A stretch of 64,000 nucleotides of DNA from DASUBV01 sp035532295 (GCA_035532295.1 DATKRH010000242.1:4402-68401), one strand, 5' to 3'. Shown: positions 12,111 to 20,696, counted from the stretch's first letter. Notes: generated from the letters alone by a model not told the origin. Translations and numbers: made by a program.

Positions 12111-13790
12111 TTATCCGGGACCCGGGACAGACCGGGCAAGCACCTGCGCCAGGTCCACGCCAGCGGGCAGCGTGCCGAACGGGCCGCCGGGGCCGCCCAG
12201 GCCGGCGGCGGCCCCGGGATCGAGCCGGGAGGCGCAGAAGGCGTCCGCGACCGGCGCGGGCGCGAACCGGGCCAGCAGCGCGGCCTGCAGCAGCAGGGCC
12301 AGCAGTCCGGCTAGCCGGCGGGCGTGCAGGCCGGCCTCCGGGCCCGATGCTCCCGCCTCCTTGAGCTCGCGGCGCAGCCGCGCGGCGGCCCGGTCGAGCC
12401 GCTGGTCCGCGCCCGCCGCCTGCTCGATCTCGGCCAGGACGTAGTCAGCCGCCTGCGGGGTCCGGGCGAGGGCGCGGAGCACGTCCAGCGCGGTGACGTT
12501 GCCCGAGCCCTCCCAGACCGAGTTCAGCGGCGCCTCCCGGTACAGCCGCGGCAGCCCGGAGTCCTCGACGTAGCCGTTGCCGCCCAGGCACTCCAGGGCC
12601 TCGGCGGTCACCATCGGAGCCCGCTTGCAGATCCAGTACTTGGCCGCCGGCAGCGCCAGCCGCAGGAAGTCCGCCTCGGCGGCGTCGCCGCGAGCGGCCC
12701 GGTCCGCCGCGCCGGCCAGCCGCATGGCGAGCACCGCCGCGGCCTCCGACTCGAGGGTGAGATCGGCGATCACGCTGGCCATCAGGGGCTGATCGATCAG
12801 CGCCGCGCCGAACGCCCGCCGCTGCGAGGCGTAGTGCGCCGCGGTCACGCAGGCCTGGCGGACCTGGGCGGCGCTGCCGAGCACGCAGTCCAGGCGGGTA
12901 GCGGTCACCATCTCGATGATCGTCGCGATGCCGCGGCCGGGCTCGCCGACCAGCCAGGCCAGCGCGCTGTCGTACTCGACCTCGGCCGAGGCGTTGGACC
13001 TGTTGCCCAGCTTGTCCTTGAGGCGCTGGATGCGCAGAGCGTTCCTGGTGCCGTCGGGCAGCACTCGTGGCAGCAGGAAGCAGCTGAGGCCCTCCGGGGC
13101 CTGTGCCAGTACCAGGAACAGGTCGCACATTGGCGCCGAGCAGAACCACTTGTGGCCGGTCAGCAGGTAGCTGCCGTCCCCGGACCCGGTTGGCGTCGCC
13201 CGCGTGGAGTTGGACCGGACGTCCGAGCCGCCCTGCTTCTCGGTCATGCCCATCCCGGCCAGCAGGCCTGCCTTGCCGTCGGGGATGTCCAGGCCGGGCT
13301 GGTAGTCGCGGGCGGCGAGCAGGCCCTCGTACCGGGCGGCCAGCGCCGGCTGATGGCGCAGCGGCGGGACGGCCGCGTAGGTCATGGAGACAGGGCAGCC
13401 GTGGCCCGCCTCGGCCTGGGTCCAGACATAGAACTTGGCGGCCCGCGCGACGTGCGCACCGGGCCGGGGATCACCCCAGGGGGCGGCGTGCAGGCCGTGC
13501 CGGACGGCCGTGGCCATCAGCTCGTGCCAGGCGGGATGGAAGTCGACTTCATCGATCCGGTACCCGAGCGCGTCATGGGTGCGCAGCACCGGCGGGTACA
13601 CGTTGGCCAGCCGGGCCAGCTCCTGGGTGCTGGCCGCGCCGGCTTGCCGGCCCAGGTCGTGCAGCTCCCCGGTGACCCAGTCCGCGCCCTCGCGCGCCAC
13701 GGCCGTCAGCAGCGCCGGATCGGCCGCTACGTCGTGCCCGGCTAGGGGCCCGACCTGGTTACTGACCTCATGGGTCGAATGCGGCGACAC
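12111..13790 (-). CDS. Acyl-CoA dehydrogenase, AidB type
   Basis: FAD-dependent acyl-CoA dehydrogenase family, of the AidB branch (in E. coli an alkylation-response flavoprotein that binds DNA). Branch-specific segments: PPVLRTHDALGYRIDEVDFHPAWHELM near residue 66, GMGMTEKQGGSDVRSN, GHKWFCSAPMCD, LECLGGNGYVEDSGLPRLYREAPL and NSVWEGSGNVTALDVLRAL. The 559-aa length fits. Its lead into glgX is only 9 bp, so co-transcription is likely, but no shared pathway is evident. Confidence 0.88.
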   Translation of the reverse strand: MSPHSTHEVSNQVGPLAGHDVAADPALLTAVAREGADWVTGELHDLGRQAGAASTQELARLANVYPPVLRTHDALGYRIDEVDFHPAWHELMATAVRHGLHAAPWGDPRPGAHVARAAKFYVWTQAEAGHGCPVSMTYAAVPPLRHQPALAARYEGLLAARDYQPGLDIPDGKAGLLAGMGMTEKQGGSDVRSNSTRATPTGSGDGSYLLTGHKWFCSAPMCDLFLVLAQAPEGLSCFLLPRVLPDGTRNALRIQRLKDKLGNRSNASAEVEYDSALAWLVGEPGRGIATIIEMVTATRLDCVLGSAAQVRQACVTAAHYASQRRAFGAALIDQPLMASVIADLTLESEAAAVLAMRLAGAADRAARGDAAEADFLRLALPAAKYWICKRAPMVTAEALECLGGNGYVEDSGLPRLYREAPLNSVWEGSGNVTALDVLRALARTPQAADYVLAEIEQAAGADQRLDRAAARLRRELKEAGASGPEAGLHARRLAGLLALLLQAALLARFAPAPVADAFCASRLDPGAAAGLGGPGGPFGTLPAGVDLAQVLARSVPGPG

Positions 13791-13806
13791 CCTGCCCTCA
13801 GCGCCC

Positions 13807-14586
13807 TCAGCCGTGGATCCCGCACTCGGTCTTCCCGGTGCCCGCCCAGCGGCCGCTGCGCGGATCGGCGCCTTCCTCGACCCGGGCGGTGCAGGTGCGG
13901 CAGCCGATCGACGGGTAGCCCTCGTCGACCAGCGGGTTAACGAGCACGCCGTTGCTGGCGATGTAGTCGTCGACCTCCAACTGGGACCACTCCACGATCG
14001 GGTTGACCTTCACCATCTCCCGCCGGGGGTCCCACTGGATCACGCGGGTGTCGCTGCGGGCGTCGGTCTCCTCGCGGCGCACCCCGGTGATCCAGGCGTC
14101 ATAAGGCCCGAGCGCCTGCTCTAGGGGCACGACCTTGCGCAGGTAGCAGCACAGATCGGGGTTGCGGCTGTAGAGCCGGGGGCCGAGCTCGGCGTCCTGC
14201 TCGGCCACCGTCGTGGGCGGCGTGACGTTGATGAGGTTGACCGGATAGACGGCCGAGACCGCGTCCCGGGTGCCGATGGTCTCCGGGAAGTGGTAGCCGG
14301 TGTCCAGGAACAGCACGTCGATATCGGGCACCTGCTGCGCGGCCAGGTGAATGATCACCGCGTCGGTCATGGAGGACGTGATGCACAGCCGCCGCCCGAA
14401 CGCCTGCGCTGCCCACGCGATGACCTCCTGAGCGGGCGCCCCGGCCAGGTCACTGGCGGCCGCGTCGGCTAGCCGCTCCATCTCGGTGGGCGCGGCGGCA
14501 GCGGGTCCCGTGGTTGAGGGAACCGCGGGCTGCGTGGCGGGCGGGGGGAGCCCCAGCCACGTCTGGCGTGGTTCGGCGGCGTTCAC
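13807..14586 (-). CDS. cysH: Phosphoadenylyl/adenylyl-sulfate reductase
   Basis: Assimilatory sulfate reduction: reduces APS or PAPS to sulfite. The PP-loop fold is seen in LCITSSMTDAVIIHLAAQ and the substrate motif VLFLDTGYHFPET. Two cysteine pairs, DLCCYLRK and IGCRTCTARV, are the four ligands of a [4Fe-4S] cluster and indicate the APS-reductase-like class; the catalytic cysteine lies in GKTECGIHG at the C-terminus. Length 259 aa is normal. On the same strand, 137 bp upstream, lies a small Cys-rich gene. Confidence 0.93.
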   Translation of the reverse strand: MNAAEPRQTWLGLPPPATQPAVPSTTGPAAAAPTEMERLADAAASDLAGAPAQEVIAWAAQAFGRRLCITSSMTDAVIIHLAAQQVPDIDVLFLDTGYHFPETIGTRDAVSAVYPVNLINVTPPTTVAEQDAELGPRLYSRNPDLCCYLRKVVPLEQALGPYDAWITGVRREETDARSDTRVIQWDPRREMVKVNPIVEWSQLEVDDYIASNGVLVNPLVDEGYPSIGCRTCTARVEEGADPRSGRWAGTGKTECGIHG

Positions 14587-14723
14587 GCGGTCACCCCAGA
14601 CTCAACTAGGCGGACAAATGGACCGAAACAGCTGGAACCGTCGACGCTGGAGCGAAAGCCACGAACTGAACCTCCCGGCCGCGTTGCCCTAATCTTCGCT
14701 GCCCAACGATCATCTGACCGAGC

Positions 14724-14837
14724 CTATTCCTGCGACAGGTGCCTTCGCTGGTACCGCGGTGGCTGATGCTGGCAGTCGCACCAGCTGCCACCAGGACACT
14801 CGTCGTGGAGTTGCGCCCGGCACGCCTTGCACACCAT
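14724..14837 (-). CDS. Small Cys-rich protein (37 aa), possible zinc-binding peptide
   Basis: A 37-codon reading frame between whiB and cysH, on their strand. It begins with MVCKACRAQLHDECPGG and continues SWCDCQHQPPRYQ, giving five cysteines at residues 3, 6, 14, 20 and 22 and two nearby histidines, arranged as CxxC...C...CxC-x-H, like a tiny zinc-ribbon. I recall similar short actinobacterial hypothetical proteins ending in a WCDCQH motif but know no function. The start is ATG at 14837; an overlapping longer frame from 14845 is in another phase and lacks these features. Being beside cysH and an Fe-S WhiB gene, a redox or metal role is possible but only inferred. Confidence 0.7.
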   Translation of the reverse strand: MVCKACRAQLHDECPGGSWCDCQHQPPRYQRRHLSQE

Positions 14838-14861
14838 CTTCCCATTATCGCGCCCGCCTAT

Positions 14862-14879
14862 CCTGACTCTCCAGTCAGG
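14862..14879. terminator. Perfect hairpin between whiB and the Cys-rich gene
   Basis: cctgact-ctcc-agtcagg: 7-bp perfect stem with a 4-nt loop, 25 bp before the small gene's start. It could end whiB transcription or fold in the leader of the small gene. A second, imperfect hairpin (cgcttcgcc/ggcgagcg) lies nearer the whiB stop. Confidence 0.45.
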
Positions 14880-14981
14880 GCCTGCCGGGCGCGGGAGGCG
14901 CGGGAACCCTGGGAAGCGCCAGAGCCGGCCCGCTTCGCCCGAAGGCGAGCGAGCCGACTCTGGATCTGGCTAGTGGCCTGG

Positions 14982-15281
14982 TCAGGCCGCGTTGGCGCGG
15001 CGCATCCGGCGACGACGCTCGGAGGACCGCTCGTCCTCATTGAGACCGCCCCAGGTGCCGTACTTCTCCGGCCGGCTCAGCGCGTAGCCCAGACACTCAG
15101 ACCGCACCGGGCAGGAGGCGCAGATGGCCTTGGCCTGCCGCTCGCGGACTTCCCGTTCTGGCTGACGCTCGCCGTCCGGGCCGAAAAACAGCACGACATC
15201 ACGACCGCGGCACGCGGCGTCATCCTGCCAGCCCCAGTTCGGCCGTTGCATCAGGGCGGCCTGACGACGTACCTCAGACAT
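14982..15281 (-). CDS. WhiB-family iron-sulfur transcriptional regulator
   Basis: Wbl proteins carry a [4Fe-4S] cluster and bind region 4 of the principal sigma factor to alter transcription. The 99-aa protein has the four ligands: Cys near residue 24 (DDAACRG) and CASCPVRSEC (three), followed by the family G[VI]WGG turn as GTWGGLNEDE and a basic C-terminus (RRRRMRR). The start ATG is preceded by gaggagag, a good RBS. Which Wbl subgroup it belongs to cannot be decided by eye. Confidence 0.93.
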   Translation of the reverse strand: MSEVRRQAALMQRPNWGWQDDAACRGRDVVLFFGPDGERQPEREVRERQAKAICASCPVRSECLGYALSRPEKYGTWGGLNEDERSSERRRRMRRANAA

Positions 15282-15612
15282 GATTTACTCTCCTCATCAA
15301 CCAGTTCGCCGTTACATTCCTGCCAAGCGGAGCGTCGGGCGCCCTGGACGCATAGTTTCTCGCGCGATGCGGCATTCGCCCCGTCGCATGACACAACGCA
15401 TGGCAAAGCCGTGGTGTTCCCTGCGTGGATCGCGGCGGGCTGGCGTGCTCATGACCGCCGCGTCAAGCCCTGACCGCGACTCAATGATGCCACCCGGCAC
15501 GGGCACCGCGCAGGCGAGATGGCGAATTTGCCCAGTCGCTCATCGGGGTATGAGTCACGGCAAGTGACCCTTAACTGGACAAGTCCGATGGTTGCGGGTC
15601 ACCATAGGCACC
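15282..15612. other. Divergent intergenic region between whiB and the next + gene
   Basis: About 330 bp with no gene of its own. It must hold the whiB promoter and that of the hypothetical gene at 15613. The only structure I see is the cluster of inverted repeats near its right end, listed separately. Confidence 0.6.
15554..15602 (+). promoter_or_regulatory. Nested inverted repeats just upstream of the 15613 start
   Basis: A palindrome gtcac-ggcaa-gtgac (15554-15568) overlaps a second repeat gtgaccc (15564-15570) / gggtcac (15596-15602) that encloses ggacaagtcc (15576-15585). The two share the gtgac arm, so they would be mutually exclusive if folded. The last arm ends 10 bp before the ATG. 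Either an operator or a structured 5' leader. Confidence 0.4.
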
Positions 15613-16521
15613 ATGTCGTCGTTCGACGCAGCCCCTCTGCCTCGTCTGGGTGAGGTCTTTTTCGACGTCAGGGGCAGCTCCCGGAGCATGAGGCTGAGCT
15701 GGTACAGCGATACCGGCGTGGCGGTCTTCAGCATCTGGCAGGGTGGCCGGTGCACCGGAACCTTTCGGCTGCCGGTGGATGATCTGGCGCGAATGGTGGC
15801 GATGCTGCGTCGCGGCCCGGACGGCGGCCATCTCGACCGCGACCAGCCCGAGGCACCGGATCGCCTAGGACGCGCGGGACGCGCGCCGGACGACGCGGCC
15901 ACCGGTTACCTGGCCGGCCCGGCCGGCCCGGTCGGCCCGGCCTCCGGCAGCTACGAGACGGACTTCCCGACCGATTACCCGCCGGCGGAGCCGCCGCGGC
16001 CGCCATCGCGCGGCACCGGCGCGCCTGACATCCATCCCGACGATCCGCTCGGGATGGGTTATCAGGGCGGCACGAGCCATCCGCAGCCCGGCGGCTACCC
16101 GGAGCCCGGCGGTTATCGAGAGCCAGATGATTATGCGGAGCGCGACGCTTATCCCGAGCCCGGCAGGCGCCGGCGCCACGAGAGTTATCCAGGGCCCGGC
16201 ACCCCATATGAGCCGGCCGACGCGGGCCGCACCGATCCCGGCGCGGTGGTGGCTGACCCCCCAGACTATCGGCTGGGTCATGGCCCGGATTATCGGCGCG
16301 CTGATACGCGGGACTATCTGACGCGCGATGACGGGGACTATCCGCCCGGCGGAATCGCCGCGCCAGCGGTCGACGACCCCTCTGCCGATAGGTACCGATC
16401 GCGGCGCGGATCGGATTCCGCCGCGCATTCATACCCGCGCGGATGGCCGGACGACCTGCCGGATACCGACGGCGCGGCGTACCGGCCCGCACCGCGGGGG
16501 CCGCGCGGGGATCCCCGCTGA
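15613..16521 (+). CDS. Conserved actinobacterial hypothetical with disordered Pro/Tyr/Asp-rich tail
   Basis: The first ~65 residues (RLGEVFFDVRGSSRSMRLSW, then GVAVFSIWQGGRCTGTFRLP) form a compact domain that I recall as conserved among actinobacteria, with no known function. The remaining ~230 residues are low complexity, with many Tyr-Pro-Glu-Pro-Gly and Asp-Tyr units (GGYPEPGGYREPDDYAERDAYPEPG), clearly disordered. I chose ATG 15613 (MSSFDAAPLPRLG) over the in-frame start at 15592, because the latter would place seven extra residues within the repeat-rich leader. No membrane segment or signal peptide is seen. Confidence 0.75.
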   Translation: MSSFDAAPLPRLGEVFFDVRGSSRSMRLSWYSDTGVAVFSIWQGGRCTGTFRLPVDDLARMVAMLRRGPDGGHLDRDQPEAPDRLGRAGRAPDDAATGYLAGPAGPVGPASGSYETDFPTDYPPAEPPRPPSRGTGAPDIHPDDPLGMGYQGGTSHPQPGGYPEPGGYREPDDYAERDAYPEPGRRRRHESYPGPGTPYEPADAGRTDPGAVVADPPDYRLGHGPDYRRADTRDYLTRDDGDYPPGGIAAPAVDDPSADRYRSRRGSDSAAHSYPRGWPDDLPDTDGAAYRPAPRGPRGDPR

Positions 16522-16673
16522 GCGACGCGGCCGAGGAGACCGAACCGGCGTAGGATTGCTGGTCAGTGGCAGGCGCCGACGACCGGGCTCGGCGATGATG
16601 ACCCGGCTCCCGGCTCGCGTCACCGCTGGGACGAGCCGCCCGCACGCTCGCTGAGCTGATTGGGCCGTCGCAA

Positions 16674-16695
16674 CCGAGCCCGGCGCCGGGCTCGG
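16674..16695. terminator. Perfect 22-bp palindrome, probable terminator
   Basis: ccgagcccggc followed directly by its exact reverse complement, centred on ggcgcc, 150 bp after the preceding + strand gene and 120 bp before the lsr2 start. Strong hairpin potential, no T tract. Confidence 0.5.
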
Positions 16696-16815
16696 CGGCC
16701 TTAGCCGGCGCCTCCGGCCCCCCCCGAAAGGTACGGCCAGAATGTTGCTTCAGTGCCGTTTACCGTACTGCGGCTGCTGGGGATACATTTACGGCGGGGG
16801 GAGGGGGATACAGAA

Positions 16816-17151
16816 GTGGCACAGAAGGTCTCAGTCACATTCGCTTGCGACTACGACTCTAAAGAGATTCCGGACGGCGAGCAGCTCACGCGGGCGTTCA
16901 GCCTCGATGGCCGGGACTACGAGATTGACCTATGCGAGAAGCACAGCCAGAAGTTCGACGAGGCGCTGGCGCGGTTCGCCGAGAAGGCCCGCAGGGTCAC
17001 CGGCCGGGTCAGCCGACCCAAGCGCCGGACTGCGGCGCACCGCCAGCGCAGTGCTGATATCCGCGCATGGGCCAAGCGCAGCGGGATCGAGGTGAGCGAT
17101 CGCGGCCGGATTCCGGCCCAGGTCATCGCCAAGTACGAGGCGAGTCACTAG
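16816..17151 (+). CDS. lsr2: Lsr2-family nucleoid-associated protein
   Basis: Histone-like xenogeneic silencer of actinobacteria that bridges AT-rich DNA. N-terminal dimerisation part AQKVSVTFACDYDSKEI with LDGRDYEIDLCEKHSQKF, then a basic linker, and the C-terminal DNA-binding domain ADIRAWAKRSGIEVSDRGRI ending PAQVIAKYEASH. Its AT-hook-like RGR core is intact. GTG 16816 is preceded by ggggagggggat and gives the family N-terminus MAQK; the longer frame from 16753 is rejected. The N-terminal domain differs from canonical Lsr2, so it may be a paralogue rather than the main copy. Confidence 0.9.
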   Translation: MAQKVSVTFACDYDSKEIPDGEQLTRAFSLDGRDYEIDLCEKHSQKFDEALARFAEKARRVTGRVSRPKRRTAAHRQRSADIRAWAKRSGIEVSDRGRIPAQVIAKYEASH

Positions 17152-17246
17152 CCCAGGTACGCCGTCGCGCTGGTGCGCGGCCCGGTGGCCGGCCTGTGCC
17201 GGCGCCAGGGTCCGCGCTGCCAGCGCGACGGCGTTAGCGCCGGCGG

Positions 17247-17933
17247 CTAACGGGGATCAGCGGGCAGAGCCGGCTCGGCCGGCGGCTCCGGCATGGGCGG
17301 GATCGGCCCGACGACGGCCGCGAGGGCCTGGGAGTTGGGCACGAAGACCAGGCCGTCCGACGTCTCCAGGCGGACATAGGTGATGCTGATATCGACGACG
17401 GTGCCGTCGAGCACGCCGCCGAGCGCGCCCGCGCGGAGCCGCACCGCGTCTCCGACCCGGAAGGGCCGCGCGAACAGCAGCACCATGCCCGCGAAGAGGT
17501 TGGCGAGGGACTGCTGGGCGGCGATGCCGAGCAGCACGCCGGTGACGGCTCCGCCGAGCACGAGGTTCCCCGCCGGCGCGTCGGCCAGCTTGAAGGCGAT
17601 CAGCAGCGAGGTGAAGATGCCCACCAGCACTAGCGCGTACCGGGTCACGCCGGCGTGAGCCGCCCCGATGACCGGCCGCAGCAGATTCCTGGCCTGGCCG
17701 GACAGGCCGAAGGACGCGGCGATCCCGAAGACGAGGAACGCGGCCGAGCCACCGTAGATCAGCGCATTCTTCGTGGCCGAGTCCAGGTAGCTGGCATGCC
17801 GGCCGAACTCGACGGCAGCCACGCAGCACAGGGCCAGGACCAGGGCGATGATGGACCGCCACGGCCTGGTCCTGGCCTTCACCTTGGCTACCTGCCCGGC
17901 CATGTCAAGCTGGCGGCGTTCGTGTAGGTCCAC
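17247..17933 (-). CDS. Small-conductance mechanosensitive channel family protein (MscS)
   Basis: Membrane channel opening under osmotic down-shock. Predicted transmembrane helices near residues 28-44, 58-78, 98-115 and the pore-lining TM3 (AGNLVLGGAVTGVLLGIAAQQSLANLFAGM, rich in Gly/Ala). The MscS beta domain follows (RPFRVGDAVRLRAG, VVDISITYVRLETSDGLVFVPNS). The 228-aa protein stops after the beta domain, so it lacks the large cytoplasmic vestibule of E. coli MscS; short MscS-like proteins are common in actinobacteria. Confidence 0.88.
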   Translation of the reverse strand: MDLHERRQLDMAGQVAKVKARTRPWRSIIALVLALCCVAAVEFGRHASYLDSATKNALIYGGSAAFLVFGIAASFGLSGQARNLLRPVIGAAHAGVTRYALVLVGIFTSLLIAFKLADAPAGNLVLGGAVTGVLLGIAAQQSLANLFAGMVLLFARPFRVGDAVRLRAGALGGVLDGTVVDISITYVRLETSDGLVFVPNSQALAAVVGPIPPMPEPPAEPALPADPR

Positions 17934-17963
17934 ATTCCTACGCTATCGGCCCCAGACACGCGC

Positions 17964-17994
17964 GAGCCCGGCGGCGCAGACGGCCGCCAGGCTC
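17964..17994 (-). terminator. Hairpin after the acetate-transporter-like gene
   Basis: Interrupted stem gagcc-c-ggcggc / gccgcc-a-ggctc with a 7-nt loop. It lies 58 bp past the stop of the 18053-18682 gene on its strand, in the 119 bp before the MscS start. Confidence 0.5.
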
Positions 17995-18052
17995 ACGCGA
18001 TGACCTTCCGGCTGGGTGTTCTGTGGACGGTTCTGGCTGAAACGGTACCGGT

Positions 18053-18682
18053 TTAGACGGTTCTGCTGAGGTTCAGCAGGGGCCGGCCGACCGGCGCTAC
18101 GGCCCGGCCCGACATCCCGTTAAGGACGCCCGCGGCCGAGGTGTACCAGGCGACCAGCGCGGTGAGGACGCCGAGGTAGCCACCGACCTTGGTCATGCTG
18201 GCGCTGCCCGCGAAACCTCCGATGAACAGGAATATCTCGGTTAGCTCCAGTGTCAGGAAGACCCCGAACACGGCCGCGTTGACCTGCGTGCTGGCGATCA
18301 GCATGTAGGTGTTGAAGATGGCGAAGGACAGCAGGATCCAGCCGAGGTCCTTGTCCGCCGCCGTCCCGATGGCGTGCGGCGCGACCAGCAGCGCCCACAG
18401 GCCCAGGCCGATCCAGAACCCGCCATACGTCGAGAAGGCGGTGGCGCCGAACACGTTCCCGTTGCGGAATTCCCACATGCCGGCGAGCAACTGAATGAAG
18501 CCGCCGTAGGCAAAGGCATAGCCGAGCCAGTCGCTTCCGGTGGAATTCTTCGCCCAGCCCGCGTTGACCGCCGACAGCAGGAACGTGGTCAGCGCGAAGG
18601 CGGCTAGCCCGAGCGGCGCCGGATCGGCGATTCCGGTGACCGCCCGCGCGACCGGAGCTGGAGCATCATCGGTGGTGCTCAA
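18053..18682 (-). CDS. Acetate uptake transporter, GPR1/FUN34/YaaH (SatP) family
   Basis: Six-helix membrane protein of the succinate-acetate family. The signature near the N-terminus, ADPAPLGLAAFALTTFLLS, corresponds to the family NPAPLGL motif, and the sequence contains FAYGGFIQLLAGMWEFRNGNVF and AFSTYGGFWIGLGL. Length 209 aa is normal. ATG start is preceded by gaggaaag. Substrate (acetate, succinate or related) is inferred from family only. Confidence 0.92.
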   Translation of the reverse strand: MSTTDDAPAPVARAVTGIADPAPLGLAAFALTTFLLSAVNAGWAKNSTGSDWLGYAFAYGGFIQLLAGMWEFRNGNVFGATAFSTYGGFWIGLGLWALLVAPHAIGTAADKDLGWILLSFAIFNTYMLIASTQVNAAVFGVFLTLELTEIFLFIGGFAGSASMTKVGGYLGVLTALVAWYTSAAGVLNGMSGRAVAPVGRPLLNLSRTV

Positions 18683-19022
18683 TGGCTTTCCTCCTGAGTG
18701 GAAGGCCGCCGCGGCCGCGAGCCGAGATGGCCGCAGCTCGGGCAGGCGCTCGGATAGGCAGGACGGCGTGATGACCAGACCAGGGCGACGGGCCGGCCAG
18801 GCAAGATATGCCCTGCTGCCGGAAACGAGCAGTCCGTGGCTCGGAGTACGAAAACGGCCATTCGTAGCCTTCCCGTGTCTTCATACCGGGCTCCCTAGAA
18901 CCAGGCAGAAGATCTTGCCATGAGCGTAACTCTGACGGCCTTCGTTTGGGGAGACCCAGGTTCCAGCCTTTGCCGACTTTCCGGTTTCCGGGTGGGGCTC
19001 AGCAGTAGTTTCGAAAACCGGG
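18683..19022. other. Intergenic region upstream of the acetate transporter
   Basis: About 340 bp between two - strand genes. I compared it by eye with riboswitch consensus strings (c-di-AMP, cobalamin, guanidine, glycine) and see none. Short reading frames here lack family features. It presumably carries the transporter's promoter and leader. Confidence 0.5.
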
Positions 19023-20696
19023 CTAGCCGGGTTCCGGGCGGTCGAGCACCGAGTCCGCCCGCCCGAGCACGGTGGACAGGCCCGCCCGGGTCGCCAGGAC
19101 GAAGACGCGGTCCCGTGCCGCCAGCCGGTAGTCCTGCCGGGGGGACCAGTCCAGCTCGGCGGCACCTGACCGGCGCAGGGCGATGACCCGCACCGCACTG
19201 CGGTCGTGGATGTCCCCGATCGGCGCGCCGGTCAGCTCCGCGCCGCCGCGGACGGGCACGTCGGCGATCACCAGCACGTGCCGGCCGACGGCGATGGTGC
19301 GCAGCACCTGGTGGTCGAGCATCGCCGCCGCGAACACCGGGGCGGCCAGGTAGGAGACCGACCGGGAGATGGTGTTGCTGATCGTCTGCTGGACGCGGAG
19401 CGCGAGGTCGTCGTCGTAGAGCCGGACGACGACTCGCGGGTGCTCCGCCAGCGCGCGGGCGTGCAGGGCCGTCTCCAGGTTAACGATGTCGCTGTCGGTG
19501 ACGGACACCAGGGCCTGGCAGCTGTCGATGCCGGCCGTCCGCAGCGTCTCCTCGCGGTGCGTCTCGCCGATGACCACCTTGAGGCCCAGCCGGCGGGCCA
19601 TCGCCAGCCCGGACGCGGTCTCGCTCTTGTCCACGCAGACCACGTCGACACCGAGGTCATGGAGCTGGCCGACGATCCGGGTCCCCACGTTGCCGAGGCC
19701 GGCGACGATGACATGGTCGCTGATGGGCCGCTCGGCGCCGGCCACGGAGCCGGTGAGGCGAGCGCCCACGACCGCCGCGGTGAGCAGGGGCAGGAAGGCC
19801 AGCCCGTCGAAGGTCAGCAGGAACTGGGCCACCTTCTCCGGGGCCGGCAGCTGCGGGCTGGTCACGGCGGTCCCCGCCGCGTCCAGGAGCGTGAGGTACA
19901 GGGCGTCGCTCGCCGAGAAGTGGCTGGCGGTCGTCAGCAGGATGAAGCCGATGACCAGGACGCCGATCAGCGCGGCGAAGGCCGCTCCGATCCGGTGGCC
20001 GAACAGGGATCGCCCTAGCCGCAGGGCGGCGCTCAGCGGGTGGCGTCGCTGGCGCTCCAGCGGGTTGCGGGGCGTGCCGTCGGCGATCGCCAGCACCAGG
20101 CCGGTGGTCGCCTCCTGCGCCGGCCGCAGGTCCGGCTCGCTGGACTCGGCGCCGGAGGCCAGCCCGCAGACGATGTGCCCCGCGCGGACTTCCTCGCGTC
20201 GCGCCACGTAGAGCGTGCGGCCCGACAGCCGGACATGGCTGGGCGCGGGCTCGCCGAGGGCCGCGGCCACGAAGGCGGGCGCGGACATGGCTGACTCCGA
20301 CAGGACGGCGCAGTCGGCGAAGAACGTCCGGATCCGCTCCCCGAGGCCCGTATTGAAGATGGCGATGACGAGCCGCAGGCCCGGGTTAATCTCCTGAGCG
20401 CGCAGCGCCGCATGGAAGTTGCCGAGATCGTCCTGGTCCAGCAGCGCCAGGCCGCGCGCGGTGCCCAGGTCGGCCTCCAGGAATGCCTGCCGGTCGGCCT
20501 CCGCCCGCTCGATGATCCGGACGCCGGGCAGGGCGGCGAGTTGCGGCCCGTGGCTGCGGCTGGCCGACGGCAGGATGACCGTGACCCGCTCGGCGTACCT
20601 GACGGTCAGTTCCTCCACCATCCGGAACGCCAGGGCGTCGCCGCCGCACACGACGAGGTGATCGCGCCGGGCGCGCGGGCGCAGGGTAGGAGGCAT
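19023..20696 (-). CDS. Ion channel/NAD-binding protein with two TrkA-N (RCK) domains
   Basis: 557-aa protein with an N-terminal Rossmann domain (HLVVCGGDALAFRMVEELTV), then a basic segment and two or three hydrophobic helices near residues 240-320 (GAAFAALIGVLVIGFILLTT; FLLTFDGLAFLPLLTAAVVG), and a second Rossmann TrkA-N domain (HVIVAGLGNVGTRIVGQLHD) followed by a TrkA-C-like end. This is the layout of castor/pollux-type and other RCK channels. The canonical TVGYGD filter is not visible in the pore loop (the corresponding stretch reads TLLDAAGTAVTSP), so ion selectivity is uncertain. Confidence 0.82.
   Translation of the reverse strand: MPPTLRPRARRDHLVVCGGDALAFRMVEELTVRYAERVTVILPSASRSHGPQLAALPGVRIIERAEADRQAFLEADLGTARGLALLDQDDLGNFHAALRAQEINPGLRLVIAIFNTGLGERIRTFFADCAVLSESAMSAPAFVAAALGEPAPSHVRLSGRTLYVARREEVRAGHIVCGLASGAESSEPDLRPAQEATTGLVLAIADGTPRNPLERQRRHPLSAALRLGRSLFGHRIGAAFAALIGVLVIGFILLTTASHFSASDALYLTLLDAAGTAVTSPQLPAPEKVAQFLLTFDGLAFLPLLTAAVVGARLTGSVAGAERPISDHVIVAGLGNVGTRIVGQLHDLGVDVVCVDKSETASGLAMARRLGLKVVIGETHREETLRTAGIDSCQALVSVTDSDIVNLETALHARALAEHPRVVVRLYDDDLALRVQQTISNTISRSVSYLAAPVFAAAMLDHQVLRTIAVGRHVLVIADVPVRGGAELTGAPIGDIHDRSAVRVIALRRSGAAELDWSPRQDYRLAARDRVFVLATRAGLSTVLGRADSVLDRPEPG

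Noticed and set aside
14739..15473. 244-codon + strand frame across whiB
   Set aside because: Covers whiB antisense and has no family features; the - strand has WhiB ligands and RBS.
18683..19022. Possible riboswitch upstream of the acetate transporter
   Set aside because: No stretch agrees with the conserved cores of c-di-AMP, cobalamin, guanidine or glycine riboswitches when compared by eye.
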